Shown here one piece after another: positions 16,937 through 27,507 of a stretch of 42,865 bases of DNA (its first letter is position 1; each line of letters starts with the position of its first letter). Made by a program: the position numbers and the translations under genes. Source of the stretch: an uncultured Bacteroidota bacterium. Lineage in GTDB: Bacteria; Bacteroidota; Bacteroidia; Bacteroidales; CG2-30-32-10. A model generated the notes under the pieces. The model had not been told where the DNA came from. It saw only the letters and a program-made list of their open reading frames with translations, and made no database searches. Location of the stretch: positions 1 to 42,865 of the forward strand of contig CAISZK010000385.1 in the NCBI GenBank assembly GCA_903889915.1. The letters run 5' to 3'.

Positions 16937-17160
16937 CGGAACGGATTTAATTAATCCGTTCCGTTTTACTTTCAGGATTTGCAATCCGACCAAAATTTAA
17001 TAATCCCTGATCGCACTCGTCCGCGAGTTCGCGCTCTGTCTGACGAGTGCATATGAAAATTTTCAATACAAAATTCAAACATTTTTATGAAGCATTTTTC
17101 ATTGTTTTTTATTGTAGCACGCGTTTGAAACGCGTGCTATCATTGAAACGCGCGCTATTA
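16937..17160. repeat. Cluster of REP-like palindromes
   Basis: CGGAACGGATT-TAATT-AATCCGTTCCG (16937-16963); GCACTCGTC...GACGAGTGC (17013-17021/17042-17050); perfect TAGCACGCGTTT-G-AAACGCGTGCTA (17115-17139) followed by TTGAAACGCGCGCTA. Confidence 0.8.
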
Positions 17161-17319
17161 TTGTTTTTTCTTAAGTTCGCGCTCTGTCTCCTGATAAGTG
17201 CGTAATGAGATAAAGGCTATAATCAGATGTATTCCTTGGATAATCCAAAAGAAGAAGGCAAGTGCATTTTTACAGGAAAACCATCAATACAAAGAGCTAT
17301 TTTTGCAAGGGCATATTAA

Positions 17320-18066
17320 TCAGAAATGTATTAACTGCCCCGCCCCGCTAATATTGGATGTTACTTTATAGGGAGAGCCTTTGTAATAGATGTTGCCCAC
17401 ACCACCGATTGTTGCATCCAATTCCTTATTAACGTTGATATAACAATCGTTTGTAGCGTCGCTTGTAATAAATGTGTAGCCGGTTGAAAGGTCACGCAGG
17501 TCAACTTTCCCATTTCCGGCAGCATACAAATAATTGACTCCTGAATTGCCTTTAACGGTAAGATCGGCAGGGCCTGTATGGAGATTGAACCAGGTGGTTT
17601 GTCCAACCATTGTCAGATCAATAGTACCGGAACCTCCATAATCATCAAGTTGAAAATAATCAACATGCATAGTGTCGGTTGAAATAATATTTCCTGAACC
17701 TTCTTTGTAAGTAATTCCTTTTATTTTTCGGCATTTCAGGTGAACATTGACCTTGTCTTTAAAACTTCTCAACCAGTTACATTTATTTTTATTTTGTAGG
17801 TACAAACAGCTATCCGTAACATCTGTTTTAATAAAATTCATAAGGTTGCTTCCTGCTTCCACAGTCAATGAAAATGCGGAATCTTCGGTAATGAATAAAT
17901 TGATGTTGTCTTCCACAGAGATTTTATTGAAACCACTGATGCTTCTTGCTTCGGTGATAATATCACCTGTGCTTTTCAGGCAATCACACTTGTTTTCATT
18001 ATGGCATGAAAGAAAGAGAAAAACAAAAAGCAAAAACGGATAAAATATGTAGTTCTTTTTCTCCAT
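17320..18066 (-). CDS. Lipoprotein with DUF2807/GIN (putative auto-transporter adhesin head) domain
   Basis: Lipobox LFLSCHNE; beta-repeat pattern ...ISGFNKISVEDNINLFITEDSAFSLTVEAGSNLMNFIKTDVTDSCLYLQNK...GSGTIDL..., as in GIN domains. Confidence 0.75.
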   Translation of the reverse strand: MEKKNYIFYPFLLFVFLFLSCHNENKCDCLKSTGDIITEARSISGFNKISVEDNINLFITEDSAFSLTVEAGSNLMNFIKTDVTDSCLYLQNKNKCNWLRSFKDKVNVHLKCRKIKGITYKEGSGNIISTDTMHVDYFQLDDYGGSGTIDLTMVGQTTWFNLHTGPADLTVKGNSGVNYLYAAGNGKVDLRDLSTGYTFITSDATNDCYINVNKELDATIGGVGNIYYKGSPYKVTSNISGAGQLIHF

Positions 18067-18067
18067 T

Positions 18068-19183
18068 CTATTTTAATTGATAACCCAATCCGAATTCAAC
18101 AAAATCGGCTTTTGTCCAGTGAGTCTTGAGAGCAAGATTGATCAATAATTTATCAGTTAACTTGTATCTCAAAGCTGTTCTCAGGTAAATAAGCCCATCA
18201 CTCTTATTAATGTTATAAATGTAAGCCCCGATTTGGTTAATAAATGAAAGGCGCGAAAATTCCAACTGATGACCGATGTGTATGCCTGGCGCCAGGAACT
18301 GGTAATCGTGTTTCACTTCAGGATCTGTTCTATTTGAAAATTCCCAAAACAAGTCAATTCCCAAACCAATTTTTCTTTTCAAACTAAGGGGTTTCAGGAA
18401 ACATGCAGATAGTGAATAACAGCCATATTTGTGACCAATATCAGGAAAACTTTCTTTCATTCCTCCTGATAAAAATGCCTGAATTTCGATTTTCTTTTCT
18501 TCTTTATTAATTTTTACATCAGGCGGTATTTTCATACTGCTTCCTGTGTTTAATGAATAAGCGAATCCGGCATTAATTGTTGGAATATTAATACCCAGGT
18601 TAGGGGCATTTAATGCACCGTTTGAAAAATGTGTCAACCCGATACCACCGGTAATGAACAGCTTTTTCGACAATCTGAATTTTAATTCGTAAAACAAATT
18701 AATGCAAACATTAAAGTTGGAACCGATAGCATTATTTTTATAGTTATTGATCCTGTCGAATTTTTTTGTGAGGTATCCCAGTCCCACACCAAACCTGAAA
18801 TTAAGTAAAAACCTTTGCGATTGTGTGAGGTGAAAATTCATGAATGGGAAAAGGGCGAACGAGGATCCAAGAACAGCAGGATTTGCCAGGTCAGCATACC
18901 AGCATGAAATACCAATTACCGGAAATTTGTATAATGCCTGCCATTTTTTATCACCATTGGTTTGCTTTCCAAAATTCAATTCAAAAGCCGGAAAGTGTCC
19001 GGTTTGAAGATGGACCATGCTTTTATGATGAGCGATAACAAACCCGTAATGCACTTTTGTTTCAATCAAAAATTTTATTGAATCATTGGGGTTAACATTC
19101 GCATGCAATTTAAAAGGATTGAATGAAAAGAAAAGCAGTAAAGTAAGGGGAATATATGTTGCTTTAAGCATTTGGCTTCTCAT
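18068..19183 (-). CDS. Acyloxyacyl hydrolase / PagL-like lipid A deacylase family outer-membrane protein
   Basis: YGFVIAHHKSMVHLQTGHFPAFELNFGKQT...WQALYKFPVIGISCWYADLANPAVLGSSFALFPFMNF...LTHFSNGA (His-Ser pair typical of the family). Confidence 0.7.
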   Translation of the reverse strand: MRSQMLKATYIPLTLLLFFSFNPFKLHANVNPNDSIKFLIETKVHYGFVIAHHKSMVHLQTGHFPAFELNFGKQTNGDKKWQALYKFPVIGISCWYADLANPAVLGSSFALFPFMNFHLTQSQRFLLNFRFGVGLGYLTKKFDRINNYKNNAIGSNFNVCINLFYELKFRLSKKLFITGGIGLTHFSNGALNAPNLGINIPTINAGFAYSLNTGSSMKIPPDVKINKEEKKIEIQAFLSGGMKESFPDIGHKYGCYSLSACFLKPLSLKRKIGLGIDLFWEFSNRTDPEVKHDYQFLAPGIHIGHQLEFSRLSFINQIGAYIYNINKSDGLIYLRTALRYKLTDKLLINLALKTHWTKADFVEFGLGYQLK

Positions 19184-19349
19184 AATCCGGCAAATTTATA
19201 ACAATTCACGATAATACTTATTACTTTTGCAAAACACTTATCAACGGTAATAGTTTATGATCACTTAAACTTTTGCTGTAATAATGGATGCTGTATGGGG
19301 AAAAAGACATTGGATTAAATTTTTAAGAAGCGACATTTTAAAATATTTT

Positions 19350-20675
19350 ATGCTTGAAAATTTTCGCAAATTCATAGTTTCAAAAAAACTTTTTACTAAA
19401 AAAGACAGGATACTTGTTGCAGTGAGCGGAGGTATTGATTCAATTGTACTCTGTCATTTGTTGCATCAGTGTGCTTATGAATTTGGCATTGCACATTGCA
19501 ATTTTCAGTTGAGGGGAAAAGAATCGGATGCTGATGAACGATTTGTTGGGCAACTGGCGACAAAATTTAATGTTCCTTTTTTTGTAAAGAAGTTCGACAC
19601 GAAGACCTATTCCGGAAAAAACAAAGTCTCCATACAAATGGCTGCACGTGATCTGCGTTATGCCTGGTTTGAAGAAATTCGCGCACAAAATAATTATAGC
19701 GCCGTTGCAGTGGCTCATCACAGGAATGATGAAATGGAAACATTTTTCATCAACCTAATCAGAGGAACAGGCATTGCAGGGCTGCATGGAATAAGGGCAA
19801 TGTCGGGCAGGCTTGTTCGTCCGCTTTTGTTTGCAGGGAGAAAAGAAATAGAAGATTTTGCAAAAGAGAATAAAATCACATACAGGGAAGATAGCAGCAA
19901 TTCCTCAATAAAATATCTCAGAAACCGTATCAGACTTCAACTTATTCCACTACTTAAAGAGCTGAACCCACAAATTGAAACAACCATTAAAGAAGACATT
20001 CAAAAAATAAGTCAAATGGAGGAGGTTATGCTTGAACTTGTGGAAGAGAAAAGAAAAGAGATCATGAGTATGGAAGGAGATGCTGTGAAATTTGATATTA
20101 ATAAACTTCTTTCACTAAAAAACATATCATTTTTCCTTTATGAATTTCTTCGGAGTTATGGTTACAGCGGCGATATTATTGAGAAAATTTCAAAAAGTCT
20201 GAAAACAAAAGAAAGTAAGCAGTTCTTTTCATCAACGCACAGCCTGGTTAAAGACAGAGAAATTCTCACATTATCGCTTGCATCACTTAAAGAACCTGCA
20301 AAAGAATTTCTTGTGGACAGTGATTGCAAAGAACTAAACGATCAGCTTCATCTGAAATTCAAAAAAAGAAAGAATACTGCAGATTTTAAAATTGTGAAAG
20401 AAAGCAGGACTGCAATGTTTGATATGGATAAATTAGAATTCCCTTTGACAATCAGAAAATGGAAATCTGGTGATTTTTTTTATCCTTTCGGCATGAGAGG
20501 CAAAAAGAAACTCAGCGATTTTTTTACTGACCTGAAATTATCCTTAATGGAAAAAGAAAAAGTTTGGTTGTTGTGCAATAAAAGTGACATTATTTGGGTT
20601 ATTGGTCACAGAACAGACAATCGCTATAAAATTACAAGTAAAACGAAAAAAGTTTTTACAGCTGAAATACTCTGA
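19350..20675 (+). CDS. tilS: tRNA(Ile)-lysidine synthase
   Basis: ILVAVSGGIDSIVLCHLL (PP-loop), IAHCNFQLRGKESDADERFV, AVAHHRNDEMETFFINLIRGTGIAGLHGI, C-terminal KWKSGDFFYPFGMRGKKKLSDFFTD. The track starts at 19284; MLENFRKFI at 19350 is the likelier start. Confidence 0.92.
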   Translation: MLENFRKFIVSKKLFTKKDRILVAVSGGIDSIVLCHLLHQCAYEFGIAHCNFQLRGKESDADERFVGQLATKFNVPFFVKKFDTKTYSGKNKVSIQMAARDLRYAWFEEIRAQNNYSAVAVAHHRNDEMETFFINLIRGTGIAGLHGIRAMSGRLVRPLLFAGRKEIEDFAKENKITYREDSSNSSIKYLRNRIRLQLIPLLKELNPQIETTIKEDIQKISQMEEVMLELVEEKRKEIMSMEGDAVKFDINKLLSLKNISFFLYEFLRSYGYSGDIIEKISKSLKTKESKQFFSSTHSLVKDREILTLSLASLKEPAKEFLVDSDCKELNDQLHLKFKKRKNTADFKIVKESRTAMFDMDKLEFPLTIRKWKSGDFFYPFGMRGKKKLSDFFTDLKLSLMEKEKVWLLCNKSDIIWVIGHRTDNRYKITSKTKKVFTAEIL

Positions 20676-20734
20676 AATTATGCTTAATTTTGTATAAATT
20701 TAATGACTAAAATTCCCTTATCCAATTAGGTTTT

Positions 20735-22804
20735 ATGAAACTGAAAAATATTTTACTGATAGCACTGATCACTATTTATAGTGCTTCCTATTCGCAAATT
20801 TTGAAACCGGTAAAGTGGACTTTCTCTTCCTCAAAAGTGAATGATTCTATTGTGAATCTTTTTTTCACTGCTAAAATAGACAAAGGCTGGCATGTATATT
20901 CTCAGAACATTAAAGGTGTAGGACCGGTACCAACAACATTCACTTTCCATAAAAGCAACGATTATCTGAGAATAGGGTTTGTTTATGAGCCACAAGGCAT
21001 TGAAGAATATGATCCGAATTTTGAAATCAAAGTAAAATATTTTGCAAACTCTGTTACCTTCACTCAACAGATAAAAGTCTTATCCACCAAAGCATTTACA
21101 CTGAAAGACACACTCAATTTCATGTGTTGCAACAATACTCAATGTCTTCAACCTACTGATGTGCCATTTTTATTTAATATAGAAGGTTACGCAAAAGCAA
21201 CTGCACAAGACACTGCGAATATAGCTTCTGCAGACACAAACAAAACAACAAAGAAAGACACTACCAAAGCTGTAGTCAAACCTTCCGGAAATAGCGAGGG
21301 TACGGGAGAAAGTTCATTATGGCTGGTGTTCATTTTTGCATTATTTCCGGGCTTACTGGCTATTTTCACTCCCTGTGTTTTCCCTATGGTGCCAATGACT
21401 GTATCGTTTTTCCTTAAAGGTAGTGAGAATAAAAGAAAAGCCAGATTTCAGGCAACGGTTTACGGGCTTTCCATCATTATTATTTATACACTACCTGTTG
21501 CTTTGTTGGTAGGTATTGCAATGCTTTTTGGTAAAGGTGCAGTTGCCACGGATGTGTTCAACTGGATCTCCACCCACTGGCTTCCGAATATTTTATTTTT
21601 CCTCATCTTCTTGTTCTTTGCGGCATCATTTCTTGGAATGTTTGAAATTGTTCTTCCAAGCAAGTTGGTGAATAAAATGGATTCAAAAGCTGACAAGGGT
21701 GGAATACTAGGCCCATTCTTCATGGCTTTCGTACTTGTGTTGGTTTCATTTTCGTGCACAGGTCCTATTGTTGGGGCAGTAGTTGTTGAATCAGCCAAAG
21801 GAGATTTCCTTCATCCTTTATTTGCGATGCTTGGTTTCTCCGTTGCTTTTGCTTTGCCTTTTGCATTGTTTGCGTATTTCCCTTCGTTGTTAAACAACTT
21901 ACCCAAATCGGGAGGCTGGATGAATTCTGTAAAAGTTGTTCTTGGTTTTCTTGAATTGGCATTGGGATTAAAATTCCTGAGTGTAGCTGATCAAACCTAT
22001 CACTGGGGAATATTGGACAGAGAAGTTTATCTTGCATTCTGGATAGTGATATTTGCATTGATGGGCTTTTATTTGTTGGGCAAACTAAAACTCGCTCACG
22101 ATAGCGATTTGAAATATCTGCCAGTCCCACGACTTATAATGGCTATTGTGGTACTTACCTTTGTCGCCTATATGATACCCGGAATGTTTGGCGCACCTTT
22201 GAAAGCCCTTGCAGGTTGGCTGCCACCGGAAACCACACAGGATTTTAATGTGAGAGCGATCGTAAGAGAAGAAGTCGCCAATGCAAGCCTGTCGGGTGGA
22301 GCTGACTCACTTGAACTTTGCGAAAAGCCAATGTTCTCAGATTTCCTGAAACTACCACATGGATTGAAAGGATATTTTGATTATGAGCAGGGTCTTGCTT
22401 GCGCCAAAAGTAAAAACAAACCTGTATTCCTCGATTTCACCGGGCATGGCTGTGTGAACTGTCGCAAGATGGAAGAAAATGTGTGGTCGGATCCGAGGAT
22501 TTTGAAATTGCTGAAAGAAAAATTTATCATTGTAACCTTATACGTGGATGATAAAAAGGAACTGCCATCATCAGAATGGGTCAAATCGAAACTGGATGGG
22601 CAGATGAAGAAAACAATAGGAGGAAAATACTCCGATCTTCAGGCTTCAAGGTTCAATGTGAATGCCCAGCCGTATTATGTGCTACTGGATACCAAAGGAG
22701 ATACTATTGGAAAACCTAAAGCTTATGACTCGGACATTGACGATTTCCAGAATTTTCTTGAAAGTGGTTTAAGAGGATTTCAGAAAAGAACTCCATCCAA
22801 ATAA
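20735..22804 (+). CDS. DsbD-family thiol:disulfide interchange protein
   Basis: N-terminal DsbD-like periplasmic domain, TM domain with FPGLLAIFTPCVFPMVPMTVSFFLKG, C-terminal thioredoxin-like PVFLDFTGHGCVNCRKMEENVW. Confidence 0.92.
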   Translation: MKLKNILLIALITIYSASYSQILKPVKWTFSSSKVNDSIVNLFFTAKIDKGWHVYSQNIKGVGPVPTTFTFHKSNDYLRIGFVYEPQGIEEYDPNFEIKVKYFANSVTFTQQIKVLSTKAFTLKDTLNFMCCNNTQCLQPTDVPFLFNIEGYAKATAQDTANIASADTNKTTKKDTTKAVVKPSGNSEGTGESSLWLVFIFALFPGLLAIFTPCVFPMVPMTVSFFLKGSENKRKARFQATVYGLSIIIIYTLPVALLVGIAMLFGKGAVATDVFNWISTHWLPNILFFLIFLFFAASFLGMFEIVLPSKLVNKMDSKADKGGILGPFFMAFVLVLVSFSCTGPIVGAVVVESAKGDFLHPLFAMLGFSVAFALPFALFAYFPSLLNNLPKSGGWMNSVKVVLGFLELALGLKFLSVADQTYHWGILDREVYLAFWIVIFALMGFYLLGKLKLAHDSDLKYLPVPRLIMAIVVLTFVAYMIPGMFGAPLKALAGWLPPETTQDFNVRAIVREEVANASLSGGADSLELCEKPMFSDFLKLPHGLKGYFDYEQGLACAKSKNKPVFLDFTGHGCVNCRKMEENVWSDPRILKLLKEKFIIVTLYVDDKKELPSSEWVKSKLDGQMKKTIGGKYSDLQASRFNVNAQPYYVLLDTKGDTIGKPKAYDSDIDDFQNFLESGLRGFQKRTPSK

Positions 22805-23035
22805 ATGTAGGAATCGGGATAGGGAAAAGACAACGGATTCAGTAAACATTATCAGAAAAATAATTTCTAAATCTCAATTTCGAGGCCGCAAATTCCGTGT
22901 TTTAAACTTCTGTTAGAAGGAGTAATAAGTCTTTTTTCTTGTGAAAGAAAACTCATTTTATCTTTTTCCTTATTATTTTCTAATTTCGCAAACTGCCCGA
23001 AAAGCAGATAATCATTGTATCATACTAAGAAAATC

Positions 23036-25921
23036 ATGGACTATAATTTTATTGAAATTGAGAAAAAATGGCAGAAATACTGGAGTGAAAACAAAACTTT
23101 CAGGGCTGATAATAATTCGGACAAACCAAAATATTATGTTCTGGATATGTTCCCTTATCCTTCCGGATCAGGCTTGCACGTTGGTCATCCGCTGGGTTAT
23201 ATTGCCTCCGATATTTATGCGCGCTATAAAAGACTGAAGGGTTTTAATGTTTTGCATCCTATGGGCTATGATGCTTATGGATTGCCTGCAGAGCAATATG
23301 CCATTCAAACAGGTCAGCATCCATTGATAACTACGGAAAAAAATATTGCACGCTATCGCGAACAACTTGACAAGATCGGTTTTTCATTTGACTGGGAGCG
23401 GGAAGTGCGTACCTGCGATCCTTTTTATTACAAATGGACACAATGGACTTTTTTGCAGTTGTTCAACTCATGGTATAATAAAGACACCGACAAAGCAGAG
23501 CCTGTTGAAAAACTCATTGAAGAATTTGAAAAGAACGGGAATATAAAAGTAAGCGCTGTTGTGAGCGAAACTATTAATTTTTCAGCCGAGGAATGGAAAG
23601 CGAAAAATGAAAAAGAACAGCAGGAAATATTGATGAATTATCGTCTTGCTTATCTTGCCGACACCATGGTAAACTGGTGTTCTGCGCTGGGGACTGTGCT
23701 GGCAAATGATGAGGTGAGTGAAGGCTTTTCAGTGAGAGGCGGACATCCCGTAGTAAGAAAAACCATGAAGCAATGGTCCCTGCGTATCACTGCTTATGCA
23801 GAAAAGTTATTGAAAGGACTTGATGAGATAGACTGGAGTGATTCTATTAAAGAAATACAACGCAACTGGATTGGCAAATCTGTTGGTGCAATGATCAAAT
23901 TCGCTATTAAAGGCCATGATGGACTGTTTATGGAAATATTTACAACCCGTCCGGATACGATTTTTGGTGTTACTTATATGACCTTTGCCCCCGAGCATGA
24001 CTATGTGAATAAAATTACTACTGCTGACAAGCTGGAGGCAGTGCAGAAATATATTAATGAAACAAAGAACCGCTCAGAAAGGGAAAGAATAGCTGATGTG
24101 AAAAGGATCAGTGGTGAATTTACAGGCGCGTATGCAATAAACCCTTTCACCAAAGAAGAGATTCCCATCTGGGTGGGTGATTATGTGCTTGCAGGTTACG
24201 GAACAGGCGCTGTGATGGCAGTGCCCGGTCATGATGGCCGTGACTGGGCTTTTGCAACTCATTTTGGACTACCCATAAAAGAAGTTATTTCAGGTGGTGA
24301 TATTTCCAAAGAAGCTTATGAACCAAAAGAAGGCAAATGTGTGAATTCAGGTTTCATCAATGACATGACTCCATTGGAAGCAATACAGGCTGTGATCAGG
24401 AAAACAGAAGAAATGGGTATCGGCTACGGTAAGGTTAATTATCGTTTGCGTGATGCCATTTTCAGCCGACAGCGCTATTGGGGCGAGCCTTTCCCGATTT
24501 ATTATAAGGATGGAATTCCCTATCCGATGAATGAATCAGAACTCCCTCTTGAATTGCCCGAAGTGGATGCTTTTCTTCCTACTGAAACAGGAGAACCACC
24601 ACTGGCAAGAGCTAAGAACTGGCGTACAAAAGAAGGCTACCCGATTGAAACCAATACCATGCCGGGCTTTGCAGGATCAAGCGCTTATTATTACCGCTAC
24701 ATGGATTCTAAAAATCCGAATGAACTTGTATCAAAGAAATCCAATGCATACTGGGAAAATGTGGACCTCTATATTGGTGGCGCTGAACATGCAACAGGCC
24801 ACTTATTGTATGCCCGTTTCTGGAATAAATTCCTATTCGATCTTGGTTTGGTTTGCAAGGATGAACCTTTCAAAAAGCTGATCAATCAAGGGATGATACA
24901 GGGAGTAAGTACTTTTGTACAATTAACTTTTAGGAATCAAAATTGCACTTATCTTTTACCTATGAATTTTAAGTGCAATAATCCACAAATTCTTTTAAGA
25001 GAATTTCGAGTTCCAGTTGATTATGTTTCGTTTGAAAATGGTAAATACATATTAACAAAACAAAATCTTGAGAAATTTAGAAATATGATCTCTGAGTATA
25101 AACAGGTTACTGAATTTACTTATGCTGTTATTCCAACAACTGAACAAATAAAAGATTGGTTTAAAGAATGGAATATGCAAGAAGATATTCCCAATAGTTT
25201 ACACGAGGGTTTTGTTGAACTCGGAACCATGGTTGAAAAAATGTCAAAATCAAAATACAATGTTGTTACTCCAGATGATCTCGTTGAAAAATACGGAGCA
25301 GACACACTGCGTCTTTATGAAATGTTTCTTGGCCCGCTTGAGCAGCACAAACCCTGGGATACAAAAGGCATTGAAGGTGTGTTTCGCTTCATACGAAAGC
25401 TGTGGAAACTCTATCATGACTTCGACAATAAACTGTGTTTGTCTGAAGAGGCACCAACAAAAAAGGAATTAAAAGTATTGCATAAAACCATTAAAAAAGT
25501 TCAGGAGGATATTGAACGCTTTTCATTCAATACAGCAGTAAGTACTTTTATGATCTGTGTAAATGAACTGACCGAACTGAAATGCAACAAAAGGGCTATT
25601 CTGAAAGAACTGCCCATCATTCTTTCGCCTTATGCACCACATATAGCTGAGGAACTTTGGAATCTGCTTGGAAATTCAGGAAGCATAACTCACGTAAATT
25701 TCCCGCCATATAATGAAGAATTTCTTAGCGAGGACAATTGTACTTATGCAGTTTCTTTCAACGGAAAAATGCGCTTCACTATTGATCTGCCTGTGGACAT
25801 GCCTTCTTCTGAAGTTGAGAAAAATGTATTAGAACATGAGGTTGCACAGAAATGGCTCGAAGGGAAGAATCCTAAAAAGGTTATCGTTGTTCCTAAAAAA
25901 ATTGTGAATGTGGTTATTTAA
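23036..25921 (+). CDS. leuS: Leucyl-tRNA synthetase
   Basis: [23 protein letters not shown] (HIGH region), editing domain [27 protein letters not shown] (KMSKS). Likely ATG at 23036 ([16 protein letters not shown]). Confidence 0.95.
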   Translation: MDYNFIEIEKKWQKYWSENKTFRADNNSDKPKYYVLDMFPYPSGSGLHVGHPLGYIASDIYARYKRLKGFNVLHPMGYDAYGLPAEQYAIQTGQHPLITTEKNIARYREQLDKIGFSFDWEREVRTCDPFYYKWTQWTFLQLFNSWYNKDTDKAEPVEKLIEEFEKNGNIKVSAVVSETINFSAEEWKAKNEKEQQEILMNYRLAYLADTMVNWCSALGTVLANDEVSEGFSVRGGHPVVRKTMKQWSLRITAYAEKLLKGLDEIDWSDSIKEIQRNWIGKSVGAMIKFAIKGHDGLFMEIFTTRPDTIFGVTYMTFAPEHDYVNKITTADKLEAVQKYINETKNRSERERIADVKRISGEFTGAYAINPFTKEEIPIWVGDYVLAGYGTGAVMAVPGHDGRDWAFATHFGLPIKEVISGGDISKEAYEPKEGKCVNSGFINDMTPLEAIQAVIRKTEEMGIGYGKVNYRLRDAIFSRQRYWGEPFPIYYKDGIPYPMNESELPLELPEVDAFLPTETGEPPLARAKNWRTKEGYPIETNTMPGFAGSSAYYYRYMDSKNPNELVSKKSNAYWENVDLYIGGAEHATGHLLYARFWNKFLFDLGLVCKDEPFKKLINQGMIQGVSTFVQLTFRNQNCTYLLPMNFKCNNPQILLREFRVPVDYVSFENGKYILTKQNLEKFRNMISEYKQVTEFTYAVIPTTEQIKDWFKEWNMQEDIPNSLHEGFVELGTMVEKMSKSKYNVVTPDDLVEKYGADTLRLYEMFLGPLEQHKPWDTKGIEGVFRFIRKLWKLYHDFDNKLCLSEEAPTKKELKVLHKTIKKVQEDIERFSFNTAVSTFMICVNELTELKCNKRAILKELPIILSPYAPHIAEELWNLLGNSGSITHVNFPPYNEEFLSEDNCTYAVSFNGKMRFTIDLPVDMPSSEVEKNVLEHEVAQKWLEGKNPKKVIVVPKKIVNVVI

Positions 25922-26043
25922 AAATGGTCAATTGCAGCGTCAATAGTCATTGGTCAGTAGTCATTACGTCAGTAGTCAAACTTAAAATTTCCAAAGCAAT
26001 AATTAAATCATAAATCTCAAATCATAAATCATAAATCAGACAC

Positions 26044-26886
26044 ATGTACACCTTTCGTCCCGTAGCAGTTGATGAGGCAGGCATATCGCAGTGTGCTGCT
26101 CTTCTTAAAATTGTTTTTCCGCAAACAGACATTTTAAACGAAGCATACCTTAAATGGGAATATGCTGACAATCCCGAAGGAAATATTGTTGGGTTTAATG
26201 CTTTTGAGGGAGATGAAATGGCTGCCCATTATGTGACACAGCCTGTTGTTGCAAATCTTTTTGGTAAGAAAACAAAAGGTCTGTTGTCATTGAATACCGC
26301 TACTCATCCAAATCATCAGGGGAAAAAATTATTTACTACACTGGCTGATATGACCTATAAATTTGCCGCGGAGAATGTTTATGAATTTGTTTTCGGAGTG
26401 GCCAATGCAAATAGCACTCCGGGTTTTCTGAATAAGTTAGGCTTTCAGCATGTGGCTCCTCTTCAGGCCAAAGTTGGTGTCGGAAAAATAAAATTGTCAT
26501 CAACAGAAATGCAGTATGGTTTTGAACGATTGTGGACAACTGAATTGCTTGAATGGCGACTTAAAAACCCATTTCATCATTATGAAATTTCAGGGAATAA
26601 TATTTTTGCTCCTTCCGGGAAATATGGTATTAAAGCATTCATGGGAGATTTTCAAACTGACTTGATAAGTAGATTTAATAGCCACCGAATATCTTCTTTG
26701 AACCCTATGAAACTCTGGATGGGTATTGATCCTGCTATCAACTGGAAAAGTTCCTTATACTATGATATTCCTCAAAAAATGCGACCCTCTCCATTGAATC
26801 TGATCTTTAAGGATCTGACAGGAAGCAACAGGACTATAAATGCAAACGCTGTTAAATTCAGGGCTATTGACTTTGATGCTTATTGA
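26044..26886 (+). CDS. GNAT family N-acetyltransferase
   Basis: FRPVAVDEAGISQCAALLKIVFP...YLKWEYADNPEG...LNTATHPNHQGKKLFTTLADMTYKFA...NANSTPGFLNKLGF. Confidence 0.8.
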   Translation: MYTFRPVAVDEAGISQCAALLKIVFPQTDILNEAYLKWEYADNPEGNIVGFNAFEGDEMAAHYVTQPVVANLFGKKTKGLLSLNTATHPNHQGKKLFTTLADMTYKFAAENVYEFVFGVANANSTPGFLNKLGFQHVAPLQAKVGVGKIKLSSTEMQYGFERLWTTELLEWRLKNPFHHYEISGNNIFAPSGKYGIKAFMGDFQTDLISRFNSHRISSLNPMKLWMGIDPAINWKSSLYYDIPQKMRPSPLNLIFKDLTGSNRTINANAVKFRAIDFDAY

Positions 26887-26941
26887 AAAGCAACAAAAAG
26901 TCTTTTCTGAATTTCAACACCACTGCAACCTGAATACAAAA

Positions 26942-27451
26942 TTATTTATGGACGATGATGTCCGGGGTTCTGATTTTATTGCTCATGTGCAGTGCTCTGT
27001 CGCAAATTGCAACATCGTAGGCAATGGTATCATAAACAGATGTTGGGTTATTGATGAATAAATTTACATCTATAGTTCCTTTAATTGATTTGTTCTGTCC
27101 TGAAGGTGTAACTACCGGAATGCGCAAATTGTTAGTCTCAGGAAGTACCACAGGAACATAAACGCCATTTTGTTTTTCATAATAAGTAACAAAAAGGTCA
27201 TAATAATATTGACTTCCCGGACTGAATGCACCAGTAGTATCATCTGCCGAAAGTCCAATATCCCCATCGCCATCTGTGAATGAAAAAGTCAATATTCCTT
27301 TTTGATCAATTCCCTGCGAATTCTGTATCTTGGCAAAACTTACATAAGCAATGGCCGGAATTGGAGAATATGTTTCAGGTTTTTTACAGGAAGAATATAA
27401 CAATATCCCTGCAAGAACAATTATTATCAGTAATTTTGGCTTGTGTTTCAT
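26942..27451 (-). CDS. Hypothetical lipoprotein
   Basis: MKHKPKLLIIIVLAGILLYSSCKKPETYSP lipobox; DGDGDIGL motif. Confidence 0.65.
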   Translation of the reverse strand: MKHKPKLLIIIVLAGILLYSSCKKPETYSPIPAIAYVSFAKIQNSQGIDQKGILTFSFTDGDGDIGLSADDTTGAFSPGSQYYYDLFVTYYEKQNGVYVPVVLPETNNLRIPVVTPSGQNKSIKGTIDVNLFINNPTSVYDTIAYDVAICDRALHMSNKIRTPDIIVHK

Positions 27452-27507
27452 AACATGAAAATCGGTTGTAAAGGTACTAAATTAAACGCAATACTGTCAA
27501 TATTATT

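Noticed and set aside
25925-26042. Possible regulatory repeats (GTCAGTAGTCATT and AAATCATAAATC repeats)
   Set aside because: Short low-complexity repeats of a kind common in AT-rich Bacteroidota intergenic DNA. No further structure seen.
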